From positions 1,612,001-1,676,000 of the forward strand of contig JAYKKR010000003.1 of NCBI GenBank assembly GCA_036971615.1: DNA of 64,000 nucleotides. Direction: 5' to 3'. Shown here one piece after another: positions 22,528 to 38,108 of this stretch. Position numbers and translations under genes: made by a program. Origin of the DNA: Amyloporia xantha. Its lineage: Eukaryota; Basidiomycota; Agaricomycetes; Polyporales; Adustoporiaceae. Each line of letters starts with the position of its first letter. Within the stretch, counting starts at the first letter, position 1. The notes below the pieces were generated by a model that saw nothing but the letters and a program-made list of their open reading frames with translations, ran no database searches and was not told where the DNA came from.

Positions 22528-22777
22528 TTATTGGTAGCTAGTCGAACGAAGTAGTGTTAGTAGATTGAACGACTGCGACAGGGTTGTGGACTTACAGGTG
22601 ATCCTGAGGGTCATCGCCAAACGGACAGCCTGGGCGACATGTCTCCTCAACGTGCTCCACGTCTCCGATGACGCTCCAAACCTTGCAATCTCCCAGATGG
22701 CATCGCTCCAGATCAAGGCGTGTTTGGATCCAGATGCCGCAACGGAAGGCTCTGTAATGCTTCGTCTCTTTGCACAT
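22528..22777 (-). CDS. Small cysteine-containing protein, tandem copy b (about 63 aa)
   Basis: Starts at the ATG at 22777 (MCKETKHYRAFRCG) and runs to a canonical GTAAGT donor after GDDPQDH, about two codons before the end. A short intron then leads to a few final codons and a stop near 22531. The N-terminal 55 residues align with the gene at 21867-22226, including CG, ERC, VIG, EETCRPGCP. The protein has five or six cysteines and no signal peptide. Together the two form a tandem pair on the same strand. Function unknown; a small metal-binding or disulfide-stabilised protein is possible. Confidence 0.55.
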
Positions 22778-22860
22778 CTCTGAGTTAGGCCAAAGCGATC
22801 TCGAGTGATTGTGGTAGGGGTTGCCAAGGACGAAAAGTTGGAGGGGCGTTACTGGTAGGG

Positions 22861-22866
22861 TTTATA
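22861..22866 (-). promoter_or_regulatory. TATA box of small-Cys gene b
   Basis: TATAAA on the minus strand, about 85 bases upstream of the start codon. Confidence 0.5.
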
Positions 22867-23308
22867 TGTAGTTTTGGAATATGTCAATGCGTGCCTGAAT
22901 GGCCATCGTCATGTAGCCCACAGCGTTGGACAGCGGTGGTCAAAGCGAGTTGCCTAGTAGTATCAAAGCCAGTATAAAAACAACTTGTTCTAGGATGCAG
23001 ATTCAACTCAGGCCACTTAACGTCGGCTATTGCGTCAAGTGGCCCTTATATGTCACTCACTGTCAAGAGATTCGGATGAATGCGACACAGTAATTAGCAC
23101 TCGATAATTTCTGTGCTTTGTACTTCCAATGGACGCGCATACTGTATACATGTAGTTCAACGAGCATTCAGACTAAAAGAAGCAGGACGTACGTACGTCT
23201 GAGACATCCCGAATGAGTTTGACTCGGAGGGAGTGATGCATCTTTGGTACGATCGGGAACTGAATCCAGAAGGCAAAAATCCCCTGTATATGGTAATGCG
23301 CTGCGATG

Positions 23309-23560
23309 CTACAGTACCATCATAGCCCTAGAATAGCATCTCGAGCATGGCATAACGAAGCAGCAACCATCAGCTAAATCACAGCTGCTGTAGTGGTTCA
23401 TGCGAACATACTTACCTTCCAAATAGGGAATCCGGGCCTGGAAATCACAGGTGAAATTGTCATGGACAGTAAGCGACGACGATTGCATGGCGCTTTCGCA
23501 GTGGCGGACAGTGACACCAAGGTTCTCTGAACTTTGCATTCCATGATACGACTCGTCCAT
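23309..23560 (-). CDS. Possible small Cys-rich protein, 69-83 aa
   Basis: An ATG at 23560 opens a frame that reaches a good GTAAGT donor after QARIPYLE. An acceptor 42 bases later keeps the same frame, so spliced and unspliced forms share one stop at 23309. The spliced form ends with a cysteine cluster (DGCCFVMPCSRCYSRAM). A TATA-like TATAAAAG lies at 23716-23723 and a short upstream open frame occurs between it and the ATG. It sits just upstream of the tandem small-Cys pair on the same strand but shows no clear homology with it. Existence as a gene is uncertain. Confidence 0.35.
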   Translation of the reverse strand: MDESYHGMQSSENLGVTVRHCESAMQSSSLTVHDNFTCDFQARIPYLEGKYVRMNHYSSCDLADGCCFVMPCSRCYSRAMMVL

Positions 23561-23818
23561 ATAACTGCTCTTTTGCTAGTACACGACGCGACGACTCTCG
23601 ATGCTAGCTCGGAGTGCTCGGAGTCGATGTGATGCAACGGCATCCCGCTCAAGCGCCAGCAGCATGAGACATCCGACGCCGACGGCGCCCATCTCGATAC
23701 CAACTTGCAGTGAAGCTTTTATAGTTACATACCCAGCTGTTCTTCTCTGTCTGTGTGCTTTGTGGTTATCCAAGAGAATCATAGTTTGCCCGAAGGTACA
23801 CAGCGGCACATTAGCAGT

Positions 23819-25639
23819 ATGTCTCGCTTCAAAGTTCTGTCCACTGTGCTGGACTTGCCTGCCCTGGCTAGGCGTCGTCCTGCAATCCACGCTTCGCGTA
23901 CAACGTCTCAGGAGGCACCCCCACACGCACAGCCATCAGATCATGAAGCTCAGCCTGCGCCGATGCAAAACCAGGAGTCGAATCATGACGAATTCAAGTT
24001 GCCGAAAATGACTTCCTTGGTCATAGTGTTGTTGGCCAGCGCACTCCTACAGGTGAGCCCTCGACAGGATGGCAATGCTGTGGCAGCCTTATTGATATCC
24101 ACATGACTGCAGGTATCTTTCTTCATCGTAGTATCTTCATCAAACGAGTATGCGCAACACTTGGGCGGGACAGCTACATTCTCGGGTCTCGTCATTGGTA
24201 TCCCGACAGTTTTTTCTGGGCTCGTCCTCGTACCGCTGATGAGACTTGATCAAGGTCCGTTGATTGCTATATGCATACTTATCAACTTGCTGAATCCCCA
24301 CAATTTAGGTGGATATAAGCGACCACTGCATTTTGCATGCGCTTCTGCCCTCCTAGGCAACGTCCTCTATAGCTTGGCATACCGTGCCAATTTTCTGTAT
24401 CTTATCTTGATCGGACGGATTGTCTCTGGATTCGGATTCACTTTTTGGATGTATACGAAGCGGTATTGCTCGGACCCACGCATTGTAGGCGTAAGGCGCA
24501 GAACAATGCTGGCGGGGTGGTTGGTTCTGGGACAAGGGGGCGGTCTCACCATAGGCCCTTTCCTCGGTGGTCTCCTGTATGTATCACCTCCATCGTAGTG
24601 AATGTCCCATTGACGAAGCAATCTGGACAGCTACAAAGTGGGGTTCACGGACCCTGTCTTCAATGGATATACTAGCCCTACGTGGATGCTAGCTGGCATA
24701 TGGGCTATCTTTTGGGCTGTATCCGCGATTCTTTTTGAAGACGTTCCTCAAGCTCCTCGAGTCTCCGAAATCGAGCTCGAGCCTGTGCTTTCCTCCACAG
24801 AAATTACTACGCCGGTGCCTCTCGGAAATCAAGATGATCCAGCCGCGGGTTCAACTCAAGTTGCAGTGAACGAACAGACCTCCTTCGATGGGAAGACTGC
24901 ACACGGCATCCGAGACGACGTAGACTTTGAGGTCATGCAGCCTTCGTCGCCAATTTCCCAGATCTCCACCACCTCTGTGAGGACGATGCACTCCGCAGAG
25001 TTAAACTCAAGCTCGGTCTTGACACCGCGAGTTCGAATGTCCGCCCCACAGTGGGGCGTGACCGCAACTATGGGCTGGTTTGCCATGACGTGCTTCTTCA
25101 TCCTCGGTGCATGGGAAGCGAACATTCCCGTATTCACAGGATCTGACTCGCCGCTCAATCCCTTCCACTTCAGTCCTACCGCCGCAGGAAACCTGATTGC
25201 ACTTGGAGGTATCTGTACGCTGCCCTTCCTTGTCGTGAACGTGTTCGTTGCACGGCGGGTGCAAGATCGGCATACTCTGGCGCTCGGCACAGCGCTCGGT
25301 ATTGTCGGACTTTTCGTCGCTATCGGTATTCTGCGCACGCATACTGTGACGTACGGCAGCTTCTTTGCATGCTGGTTCCTCATCGCACTCGGGTTCAATC
25401 TGTCGAGTACCGTGACGCTGAGTCTGCTGTCAAAGCAGCTTCCTGGAGAGTGGAATGCGCGGATTAGCATGGCGATACAGTATAGCAACTACACTGGACG
25501 CGTTACGGGTGCTGTGTGGGGTGGTGCTGGAGTGAAGGTCGGGATGGTCAACTTCGTCGGGATGCAGATTGCCTTGGTGGGGATTGGGGCGGTCATGTTC
25601 TTGACGCTTTGGAGACAGCTGAAGGCTAAGACTGGTTGA
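23819..25639 (+). CDS. Major facilitator superfamily transporter
   Basis: Four exons joined by short introns code a polytopic membrane protein. After a polar N-terminal tail of about 60 residues come the first helices (MTSLVIVLLASALLQ, FSGLVIGIPTVFSGLVLVPL) and the MFS loop signature region (LILIGRIVSGFGFTFWMYTK). TM5-6 (MLAGWLVLGQGGGLTIGPFL) are followed by a roughly 110-residue acidic central loop, and the second half starts at QWGVTATMGWFAMTCFFILG. The pattern RRRTMLAGWLVLGQG resembles the CLN7/MFSD8-type and related lysosomal/vacuolar MFS proteins, so a vacuolar transporter is a reasonable guess; substrate unknown. The protein is complete, ending at 25639. Confidence 0.88.
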
Positions 25640-26923
25640 ACAAGGTCAATTCGCCAGTGAGTGAAATGCAACACATATGCAATTGCTGATCGAACTGAGG
25701 CGGGGCTGTCACAGAGCGAGCTGTAGAATCTTTTACCAATACGCAATTGCGTTCGGGGCTATTGCAGCAGCTTCTCTCCTGCAGGTTGTGTTCTTTGTCA
25801 GAGAGAAACGGTGTGATAGTGCTTTAGGCTCCTCAGTTTGCATGTGGCTGAGTGTAGGTCGGTTTTACTTCTCTCGCAGCGGTTGTTTCGTGCTCTGTCA
25901 TGTTAGACTTTCCAATGGTTGACTGACGACAGCTTCCCGATCTATCATATTTCATCGGCGTGCATTCTTACCCGCGACAGCACATGATCATATCGTGCTT
26001 TGTTGCCAACTCGGTGTCAAGAGTTACCTCTCTTGCGTAAGTTTTTGAGACCAGTGCACGGAATATATTCAAGATAACCAACAGTCGTGAAATTTGTTCA
26101 ATGGTGCATAGGTACGTTCGTCCTCCATTCGTCCAGACTTAGATCGATCACAACAGGCCTGCACAATAGCTGCGAATTCACCAAAGATACAGACTCTTCA
26201 GCCAATTTGGACGAATTCTGGGTACCTTGCTTGCAAGGGGATAGCGAGTGAGATGAAAGCAACCATGTTGGCCCACTGACGTAGAACTCGGTAGGATTCT
26301 TTACCAGACAGAACGCCAAGAGTGATGCAAAACGGCTCCTCTCTGATCGTCTGAGTGTGCAGATCGATCACTTGATTTCGTTGTGAAACACACCGCATCT
26401 TCCCGCGATGATGCCAACTCGTGCTCGTGAACGGACAGGTGATGATGCCCCAGCCACTTGACCTGCAGTGCTCCAGCCGCTTCAATTATGATATAGTAAG
26501 CGGTCCTCATTGTCGTTTGTTGAACATACATCACCTCAAGGTTTCGCAGTAGCCTCTTAATGATGGGCTCATCTCAAGTACGTTCGCAAACGACCACGGT
26601 TAGCAAGTAAATAGCGAGCTAAGATCTACGCGGATCCGCTCTGGTCATCGATGCCCGTGTGAGTAGGGTGAAGTTGCCTTCACGGTGTTTACCCGAAAAG
26701 CTATGCAACATTGGGCAACATTCTCCGTAACCGGTTTCGTAAAGCTAGCCGTATGGCCTTTGCACAGGTCACAAGGTGCGCGTCCTGGCACTGGTGTCTT
26801 GAGACTCACAGCCTCCGCTTGCAGTATCAATAGTGGGTGCGTTCATCTCAGTCATTCCTCAACATCTCTCGACGCAAAGCATACCTTTTCTTGTTCTTAA
26901 TTCTACATTTGACTGCCTCAATT
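25640..26923. other. Intergenic stretch with no supported gene
   Basis: About 1.3 kb. A plus-strand frame (25677-25922) has one hydrophobic segment, and minus-strand frames around 26100-26530 include one ending at a possible GTAAAG donor. None has a convincing exon chain, and I leave them unannotated. The last part must contain the promoter of the secreted-protein gene at 26924. Confidence 0.4.
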
Positions 26924-27646
26924 ATGTTTGCTTTTGCCCTGGTTTCTGTGGCTTTTGTAGCCACCACATTGGCCCTTCCGACCATCACTAGCCGCCAGAA
27001 TTCTTGCAATTCTCTCGGAGTCGGCTCATCCGATACATTGTCATACAATTTCACCCTTGCGGCTATCGACATGGACAGTCCGGATAATTCTACCGGCGCC
27101 AACCTCGCTTTGGCCCTTGGACCTCCAGGGACCAGCGGAGAAGCCAGCGTCTGGGTGCTGTCGGTGGGTATCCTAATGATCACACCATCATGAAGACATA
27201 CACTAACTATCTTCTCTGGATCCAGACTGTATCTGCGAGCTACCAGAGCGGCTTCCCGACATTCTCGCTCACGGACGGGTCGCTGATTCCGAACCCAGAT
27301 GCTTCAGAGCATGGTCTGGAAGCGTACGACTCGGAAGTGGACGCCGGCGATGAAGTCGAGTTCATTGTGACTCAGGCTTCGAGCTCTTCGTCAAGTGTGG
27401 CCAATTACTGTGCTGTGGTATGTCATAGGTCCATGTTCGCTGAGATTAGTCGTTAAGGAACATTTTTTACAGTCAGATGCCTCTGGCTATGCCACTCTCG
27501 CGCTGAATGGTGGTGCAGACGATTTCTCGCTCTGCGAAACGACTGGCAGCGCGTATATACTGGTGTACAAGGCTGCATTAGACAACGATGGTGGGTATCA
27601 ATTCGATACTTGCGTACCCAAACGTGTGCAAGCCGTGCGTCTCTGA
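26924..27646 (+). CDS. Small secreted protein, family member 2 (201 aa)
   Basis: Three exons (26924-27163, 27226-27417, 27473-27646), all in phase 0. Residues 1-18 are a signal peptide (MFAFALVSVAFVATTLALP), with a possible Arg-Gln processing site a few residues on (TSRQ). The mature protein has the family motifs SYNFTLAAID, SVWVLS at the first exon junction, EHGLEAYDSEVDAGDEVEF, NYCAV at the second junction and ATLALNGGADDFSLC. A run of serines precedes NYCAV. The C-terminus (FDTCVPKRVQAVRL) departs from the CYxVxxQ pattern of the other members, so the last dozen residues look altered. Role unknown. Confidence 0.85.
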
Positions 27647-29354
27647 GTGTCCGACTACACAAGACATTGGCACGTTGGCATTTTTCGTTTCTGATTTATC
27701 TCCACGGACAACTGGACATTCTCAGTATATATTATAGCTTCTACTCCGTTCCGAAACAGTAACACAGCGATATTCTACCTATTTCAACATAAATGATAAT
27801 GTAACTCTGCGCTAAATCGAGATACTACGGCAAATGCCGACGAATCCTGAAATCCGAAACTCATGAGTCATCGGATGTTGACTTCGCCACCGCTTACTGT
27901 TCATTTTGAAGTCATCGTAGCGGCGGCAAGCGCCAATCCCCGACTTCGTTGAAGTATATACGTTCATTTCAATTAAATACGCATAAGGACGGAGAATAGT
28001 ACTAGAAATCAGCACAGGAAACACAAGTTACAATACGATACTCTGTGTAACATACAGTCAAATTTTCGCAAAAATGCTGCCTAGAACCTTGATGACATGC
28101 ATATGTCTGTCAATACTTATGTTGATGGAAAAATATAAGAACAGCACTTGTGTACTTACTCGCTTGCAGGCCTGTTTCTACACGGAGGATTTTATACTCG
28201 AGTCAACGAACAAAAATCGACTGGATAAATAGCGGATAGGAATATCTGAGGTCACGTTTAGTTTCCCACGGGTCCAACGCTTGGAGGGGGATAGGCACGT
28301 TGGAGGTTTGACAATACCCTCCTCCACTCCGTGGGAGTCGGGGATGCTGTGAATTTCTTTCAGCGAGAGACGTCTGCACCTCAACTACACTAGGCTGATG
28401 GGATGTTATTGAGAAGCGAGAGAACGCGACTTGTATAAGAGTCAGGCTTATTCTGGAGAGACGGGCGTACGGATCCATGGTGACTTTGGTAAGCATGAAG
28501 AGCTGCGCATGCATTTGCGAGTCCGAACATGGACTTTCGTGCCGTTCCACTGGACTTGAGTCCGATGCGGTATGCGTTTCACCTGGTCGGCAGTACTGAC
28601 AGCTTTACCATTCCAAATGTCAGCTTTTCGTAACGGCATACTAAGATGGTCAACTACTGGGACTGAGCTCAATGCCCGCTAGCGTCGGTTTCGGGTTCCC
28701 TGCACGAGCGTATTCATGGGCGGTGTTTCTCACCGGCGTATCGCTCACCGTTAGGCTGCAGCACAGCAATGGTCTTCCTTAAGGCACCGCATTCGCGAAG
28801 ATCCCAGCGCTGGTGCCGTCACTAGTCGTACTGACAGACACCCTCGCGAGAAAGGACAGTTCTGAAACGCGGGACTGTAAATTGCCTGGGACTTCATTTT
28901 CATTGTCGAGTCTTGTGATATCTGGCTTTACAAAGATGGAATACTGTCCTCGACCACTGTTTATCGGCATCCTTGAAAGGTCTCGGGCTGTCTTCCGATG
29001 CATGCGCACTAGTGCACGTCCCGGCTTGTCGGGACTCTCACGGGGTTACATTGACGACACTACAGGCCACTTACAACCAGGGTTCTTGGCATACCATTTG
29101 CTGTACTGCGCGGTCATAGGTGGCCGCTCTCCTGTCGGTCGAACGCGATGTCGTCAGAGGTTGTGGAAGCACATTTCTTCTGAAACACCTCCGTTCTCAG
29201 CACCTCCGACACCAACTCTCATTTTATGCCGTGCCGAGGGCGCGAAGCTCCATATTGGAGGCAAGTGGGACCGGTCGCAGGGATCCTGCATTCCTAGTGA
29301 TGATGCCGGTGATCACATACCGGGTCTGGATGAGGACGCCCAGCCTGACCAGGG
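27647..29354. other. Intergenic stretch
   Basis: About 1.7 kb between two same-strand secreted-protein genes. Open frames on the minus strand around 28178-28672 are short and show no splice support. A long plus-strand frame (28813-29565) overlaps the promoter and first exon of the next gene in another frame and is rejected. No relic of a further family member was recognised. Confidence 0.45.
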
Positions 29355-29360
29355 TATAAG
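29355..29360 (+). promoter_or_regulatory. TATA box of secreted protein 3
   Basis: TATAAG about 98 bases upstream of the start codon, followed by a C/T-rich leader. Confidence 0.6.
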
Positions 29361-29452
29361 TAGGCCTGTCTTGTCTCGTTTTCCACTATCCTCTGCACGC
29401 CCTCCACTTCTTAATCAACTACTTCCTCGTGCACGAACACCACTCAACAATC

Positions 29453-30169
29453 ATGCTCTCACTCCTCGTTGTCCCGCTTGTCCTCGCTGCGTCTGCTCTT
29501 TCGTTGCCTGCGTTGCAGACACGCCAAACCAGCTCGACATGTGCTGCAGCCACCACGTCGTATAATTTCACCCTCGCGGCGTTCAGTGTCAATGGACCGA
29601 ATGCGAACGACACTGGAGTTCCCCTAGTTCTTGGATGGGGTCCTTCTGGAACGAGTGCAGCTGCAAGCGCGTGGGTGATATCCGTGAGTTAGCTCGATCT
29701 CGTTAGGCAAATCGGTGTTGATGAGACTCTCGTCTAGACGTACGCTTCGTGGGGCTCCAATACGTGGCCGTACATCTCTCTTGAGAACGGAGCTCTTTTG
29801 CCCCAGCCTGGACCCTCGGAGCATGGCTTGGAGGCATACAACCTGGGGGTTGATTCCGGCGAAGAGATCATTTTCGAAGTCACCGAAGCGGACGGTTCGA
29901 CAGGAGAAGCAGGTGTTTTCTGCGCTGTGGTGGGTCCTCTGAAACCTCTGTGGGTGTCAGTGCTGACGGTTATTTTTCAGTCAGATTCGAGTTACGAGTA
30001 CTCTATCCTCGCGGCAAATGGTGACACCGATAACTTCTCCTTGTGCGCGGCGACCACCACGTGGACGTCTGGCAGTCAGATCAACCTTGTCTACGCACCT
30101 GTTCCAGACAATGCAAACTACGACTACGACACCTGCTATTCAGTGATCTTGCAGATGGTGCCCTCCTAA
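29453..30169 (+). CDS. Small secreted protein, family member 3 (203 aa)
   Basis: Exons 29453-29683, 29738-29929 and 29981-30169, all phase 0, at the same positions as members 2 and 4. The signal peptide is MLSLLVVPLVLAASALSLP, with a nearby TRQ that could be a dibasic-like processing site. Shared motifs are SYNFTLAAFSVNG, ASAWVIS, TYASWGSNTWPYISLENGAL, EHGLEAYNLGVDSGEEIIF, VFCAV, DNFSLC and DTCYSVILQMVPS. High C/G third positions and a TATA box suggest good expression. Several NxS/T sites support secretion. Function unknown; only four cysteines are obvious in the mature part, so it is not a classical cysteine-knot effector. Confidence 0.88.
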
Positions 30170-30656
30170 TGATCGTAACTTTAGTATCCTGGGTGGCAGA
30201 TTAGACCACCATAATTGGGTTACATGATATTGCATACGGACTCTGATGGACTCTTAACTTGACCTTGCAATGATTTACCACTCGGACTCACGCTTCGTTT
30301 CCTCAGCCATATTCATGACCGACTAATGCTGTCTAGTATAATGTTGTTACACGAATATATAATGACATCTCGTATCTCCGGTTTTGAAAGAGATTGTGGC
30401 TGCTGTCATCATACATACTCCTTTGCTTCTCTTCTTGACCAATTTTGTGATCACTTGCAAGCTTTAAAATCCCTGGAGTCGACACCTCCGCCGCTCTAAC
30501 GCCACGTGCAGTTCTGCTTGAGCTCGGTTCTTCATATGGAAGTTCAGGTATTCAATTAATTGAAGCTAGCCGCCATTGCTCAGTGGGCTGCCACCGAAAG
30601 CAACTTGAAAGTGTTCAAACACTTGAAGAGGGACAGGCTGCACTGGTTCTTTTAGG
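30170..30656. other. Intergenic stretch
   Basis: About 490 bases between secreted protein 3 and PEX1. No coding signal or repeat noticed. Confidence 0.5.
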
Positions 30657-35018
<4,362 letters not shown>

Positions 35019-35227
35019 CCCATAAGTACTTCGCTTCGCCTTGATCTGCTAGATTTAGCCTATAATCGTGTGTTTGTTATTGACTTGACATCATGCTGTC
35101 GAAGAAGATTCCATGCGTCTCATTCGAGGTCAATTGAACGCACAACCAATTCATTGTACAAACCAATCTACGCAAACATGCACTTCGACTATTACCACTG
35201 TCATACAACAAGCCGCCTATAATGGCT

Positions 35228-35961
35228 TCAGTACGGTATCAGTTGCACTTGAACTGGATAGCAACTGTCATAAACGTAGTCTTCGTTGTCAGCGGCAGGC
35301 GCATATACAAGGTTGGTCTGATTGCCAGCCGACCATGTTGTGTTCGCCATACACAACGAGAAGTTGTTCGCGTTGCCGTTTAGCGCGAGGACTGGATAGG
35401 TTGAATTATCCGCCTGTTCTTAAACATCAGCTTGATTATACAGGAAGATGACTTTACTGCCTACCACAACGCAGAAGTTCCCGGAGAAGTCAAGTGGACC
35501 TTGAGACGCGACGACAAAGAATGTAATCTCATCCCCCACGTTGATCTCGAAAGGATTATAAGCCTCGAGACCTTGGTCCGAAGGACCGGGTTGAGGATAG
35601 AGAGACCCATTCTGTAGAGCGATGTAAGGCCAATCATTGGAACTCCAGGATGCGTTCGTCTGTTAGTTATTCAACGATTTGTCAGTGATGCATACTACTG
35701 TTATACTACGACCGAACTTACCGACAGGACCCATTCGCTTGCAGCAGGATCATTGCTGGGAGGACCTGGCGCAAGAATAAGAGGGATCGATGTGCCGTTG
35801 TTGTTCCACTGGGTGCCGTTGTATGCTGCCAAGGTGAAATTGTAGGCCGTGGTACTATTTGCACCGTTTCCTAGTGATGCACACGATGTGCTGGCCTGGC
35901 GTACTGGCAAGACAGGGGTAGCGAAAGCATGCGCCACAAAAGCAAGAATAATAGACAGCAT
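35228..35961 (-). CDS. Small secreted protein, family member 4 (206 aa)
   Basis: Three phase-0 exons (35961-35722, 35659-35465, 35413-35228) with introns at the same positions as members 2 and 3. The signal peptide (MLSIILAFVAHAFATPVLP) is followed by VRQ, as in its paralogues. Motifs: AYNFTLAAYNG, ASEWVLS, TNASWSSNDWPYIALQNGSL, QGLEAYNPFEINVGDEITF, NFCVV, YPVLALNGNANNFSLC and DSCYPVQVQLIPY. It has the most NxS/T sites of the four. It is convergent with PEX1, only about 210 bases past the PEX1 stop. Closest in motif wording to member 3. Function unknown. Confidence 0.85.
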
Positions 35962-36069
35962 TATGCTAGAACAGGGGTAGAGACGTCACGAAGCAGTGGG
36001 GAATAATGAGCAGATGAAGATTGCACACCAAGACAGCTATTCAACATACTGGGCCGACACTGCCCGTCG

Positions 36070-36076
36070 TTTTATA
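36070..36076 (-). promoter_or_regulatory. TATA box of secreted protein 4
   Basis: TATAAAA on the minus strand, about 110 bases upstream of the start codon. Confidence 0.55.
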
Positions 36077-36948
36077 TTCGAGCGGGAACATCTCTACGCA
36101 GAGCGTCATAATCAACGCTTCTTGCAGCCACCCTATGTTCATCGCGGTGCGTCCATTTCTGCAAGCGGGTAGTGCAACAAGAGTTACTTCCGCCGCGGCA
36201 TCTGATCGCCACAAAGCGGATGCTAATTTCGTTTGCTCGATTTGGTGAAGTTAGTCAAGATCCGAATGACGCGTCGACGGCTAAAACTAGTAGGATGCAA
36301 GGATGAACTTTACGCGTTGCGGCCCTCCTAGCCTGGCCTTTTCTAGGCCCGTTGACAGCCACAACAGTAGTACCTGAGGGGTGACATCCACTCTCTGCGA
36401 ATTAGTCAGATTATCTAGGGACCAATTCTCTGTGAACACAGGCGCAAGAATACTATTAGGATCACATGTTCCTCTGTCCCCATGCTAGTTGGCGGAGCCA
36501 ATAACTCCGACTTGGTTAGAGACGGCGCTGCTCCGCCCGCCCGAGCCCAAATGACCTCTAGTCACCATTGTTGCAGATCTCACCTCAGGCGTCAAGTACA
36601 GAGATTGGCCGCATGCCATATTACGCTCGATTTTGGAACATACATACATTGATCAAGTAGGTAACGAACCGCTGGGACCATCATGTATGCTGCATACCTG
36701 TCTTCCATTATCCCCCCTCGTCATTTGCTTCCTCTACAGCATGTGTTTTCAGTGGACTCTTGTTACATCAGAACTTCTGCAAATGCCCTGACAGCCCTGA
36801 CAAATGGCTTGTCAGGGCCTTTCAGGACCTGTCAGGGATGTCAGGACACCAGCTGTCAGTTTGGGTTAGATACTCCATCAGAAAAAACCCGTCAGGATGC
36901 TCAGGGTTGTCAGTGTTTGTCAGATAACTAACTAAAACTCTGGCAATA

Positions 36949-37032
36949 AAATGCCATTTGGAGGAATTGAACTCATGCATTAATATATATGATAAGTATG
37001 AGTGCAACATAACCACTACACCATAACAACTT
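36949..37032 (-). repeat. tRNA-like (Pol III A/B box) sequence, leftward
   Basis: On the minus strand a box A (TGGTGTAGTGGTTA) is followed about 45 bases later by a box B (GAGTTCAATTCC). This is the layout of a tRNA gene or tRNA-derived SINE head. The cloverleaf stems are degenerate, so I do not call a functional tRNA. Confidence 0.6.
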
Positions 37033-37349
37033 CTCTAAAGCTCACTATTCAATCAATATATCATAAGTAATCCCCAAGGGTCTTCAAATATGTGCACTCT
37101 AACAAGGCTTGGAATTACATGCAACCTGATATATTATAATGGTGGAGTCTATGCAATACTATTTGACATTGTTTTGAAGATAATCAGCATTGCATAGGGC
37201 TGTGTCTGAATTGGTATTTCCCTAATCTGGCTTAATTTGACTCAATATAAAAGAAGTCAAAAAGTCGAAATTTGTTGAAGTCCAAATAGATTGAAACCCT
37301 TGGAGGATCTTCAGACCATAATGTTTAAGTAGATTAATATATTCATGGT

Positions 37350-37430
37350 CTTGTGGTGTAGTGGTCATACTTAATGTTTACTTCTTGCTTGTCTAAGTCT
37401 TGGGGTTCAATTCTGTATGAGTGCATTTTA
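37350..37430 (+). repeat. tRNA-like (Pol III A/B box) sequence, rightward
   Basis: Box A TGGTGTAGTGGTC at 37354-37366 and box B GGTTCAATTC at 37404-37413, the spacing expected of an internal Pol III promoter. It mirrors the leftward copy in the same element. Stems are too degenerate for a functional tRNA. Confidence 0.6.
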
Positions 37431-38108
37431 TTTTCCATATTATATTTGGTTTTAAACTAATGTCCCTGTGGCATGACGGCTCTGACAGCCTGATGAAATT
37501 ATGTCAGGGCTGTCAGGGTGTCAGGGATATGCAAAAGTGCTGATGTAATGTAAACTTGGTATTATCGGCGCTGCTCCGCCCGCCAGGTTCCGATATGCGG
37601 CTGATTCCTTCGCTCGTCGATAATCGCGAGTATACTATGTCCTCCATCCCACTAACGAAATCACAGAGATCCTGGATGGTGCATTCCCATTAACCTTAAA
37701 CTTGGCACCCATCGCACACGTTATTACATTACACTGTTACATTCATTCATACGCACAGTTGTGGTTCAGAACTGCAGATGAGTTCACGAGAAATAGTAGC
37801 AGTTGAATGCCGCCACTGAGCGATCGCCGATACAGCAGAATTCAGGTGAATTGTACTTATATTCCCAAGCAATTACATGTACATGACGTCAGTACCAACG
37901 AGGTGGCGTGAATCAATAACATAAATATTACAGTCTAAGGTACAGGCAACACCCGTCCTGAAGTGCTTCGAAGTTGGGCAGCCACCTCGTAGTCGGTCTC
38001 CGCGTATTCAGACCCGTTCTCGTCAGATTCATTGATGCTAATATCATATCATCCTCTGTTTCATCGTCTTGATCCTCACCTTGGACTTGCTTCAACTGGT
38101 AGGACTTC

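Larger units (their letters stand above)
36761..37549. mobile_element. 0.79-kb MITE with TGTCAGGG-rich termini
   Basis: Ends are inverted repeats: TTACATCAG at the left and CTGATGTAA at the right, continuing inward as CTGCAAATGCCCTGACAGCC against the complement of TGTCAGGGATATGCAAAAG. Several extra TGTCAGGG/CCCTGACA octamers lie just inside both ends. The interior is AT-rich, unlike its surroundings, contains no open frame, and has two tRNA-like promoters facing outward. It interrupts the left arm of element A: the arm matches its partner up to GACTCTTG and the MITE starts immediately after. Confidence 0.7.

Noticed and set aside
22565..22783. 72-codon plus-strand frame
   Set aside because: Antisense to the small-Cys gene at 22528-22777, which has a paralogue, a splice donor and a TATA box.
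24856..25488. 210-codon minus-strand open frame
   Set aside because: Exactly antisense to the second half of the MFS transporter, whose helices are unmistakable; composition is that of a shadow frame.
28813..29565. 250-codon plus-strand open frame
   Set aside because: It overlaps the TATA box, leader and first exon of secreted protein 3 in a different frame and has no domain or signal; the secreted-protein frame has clear family motifs.
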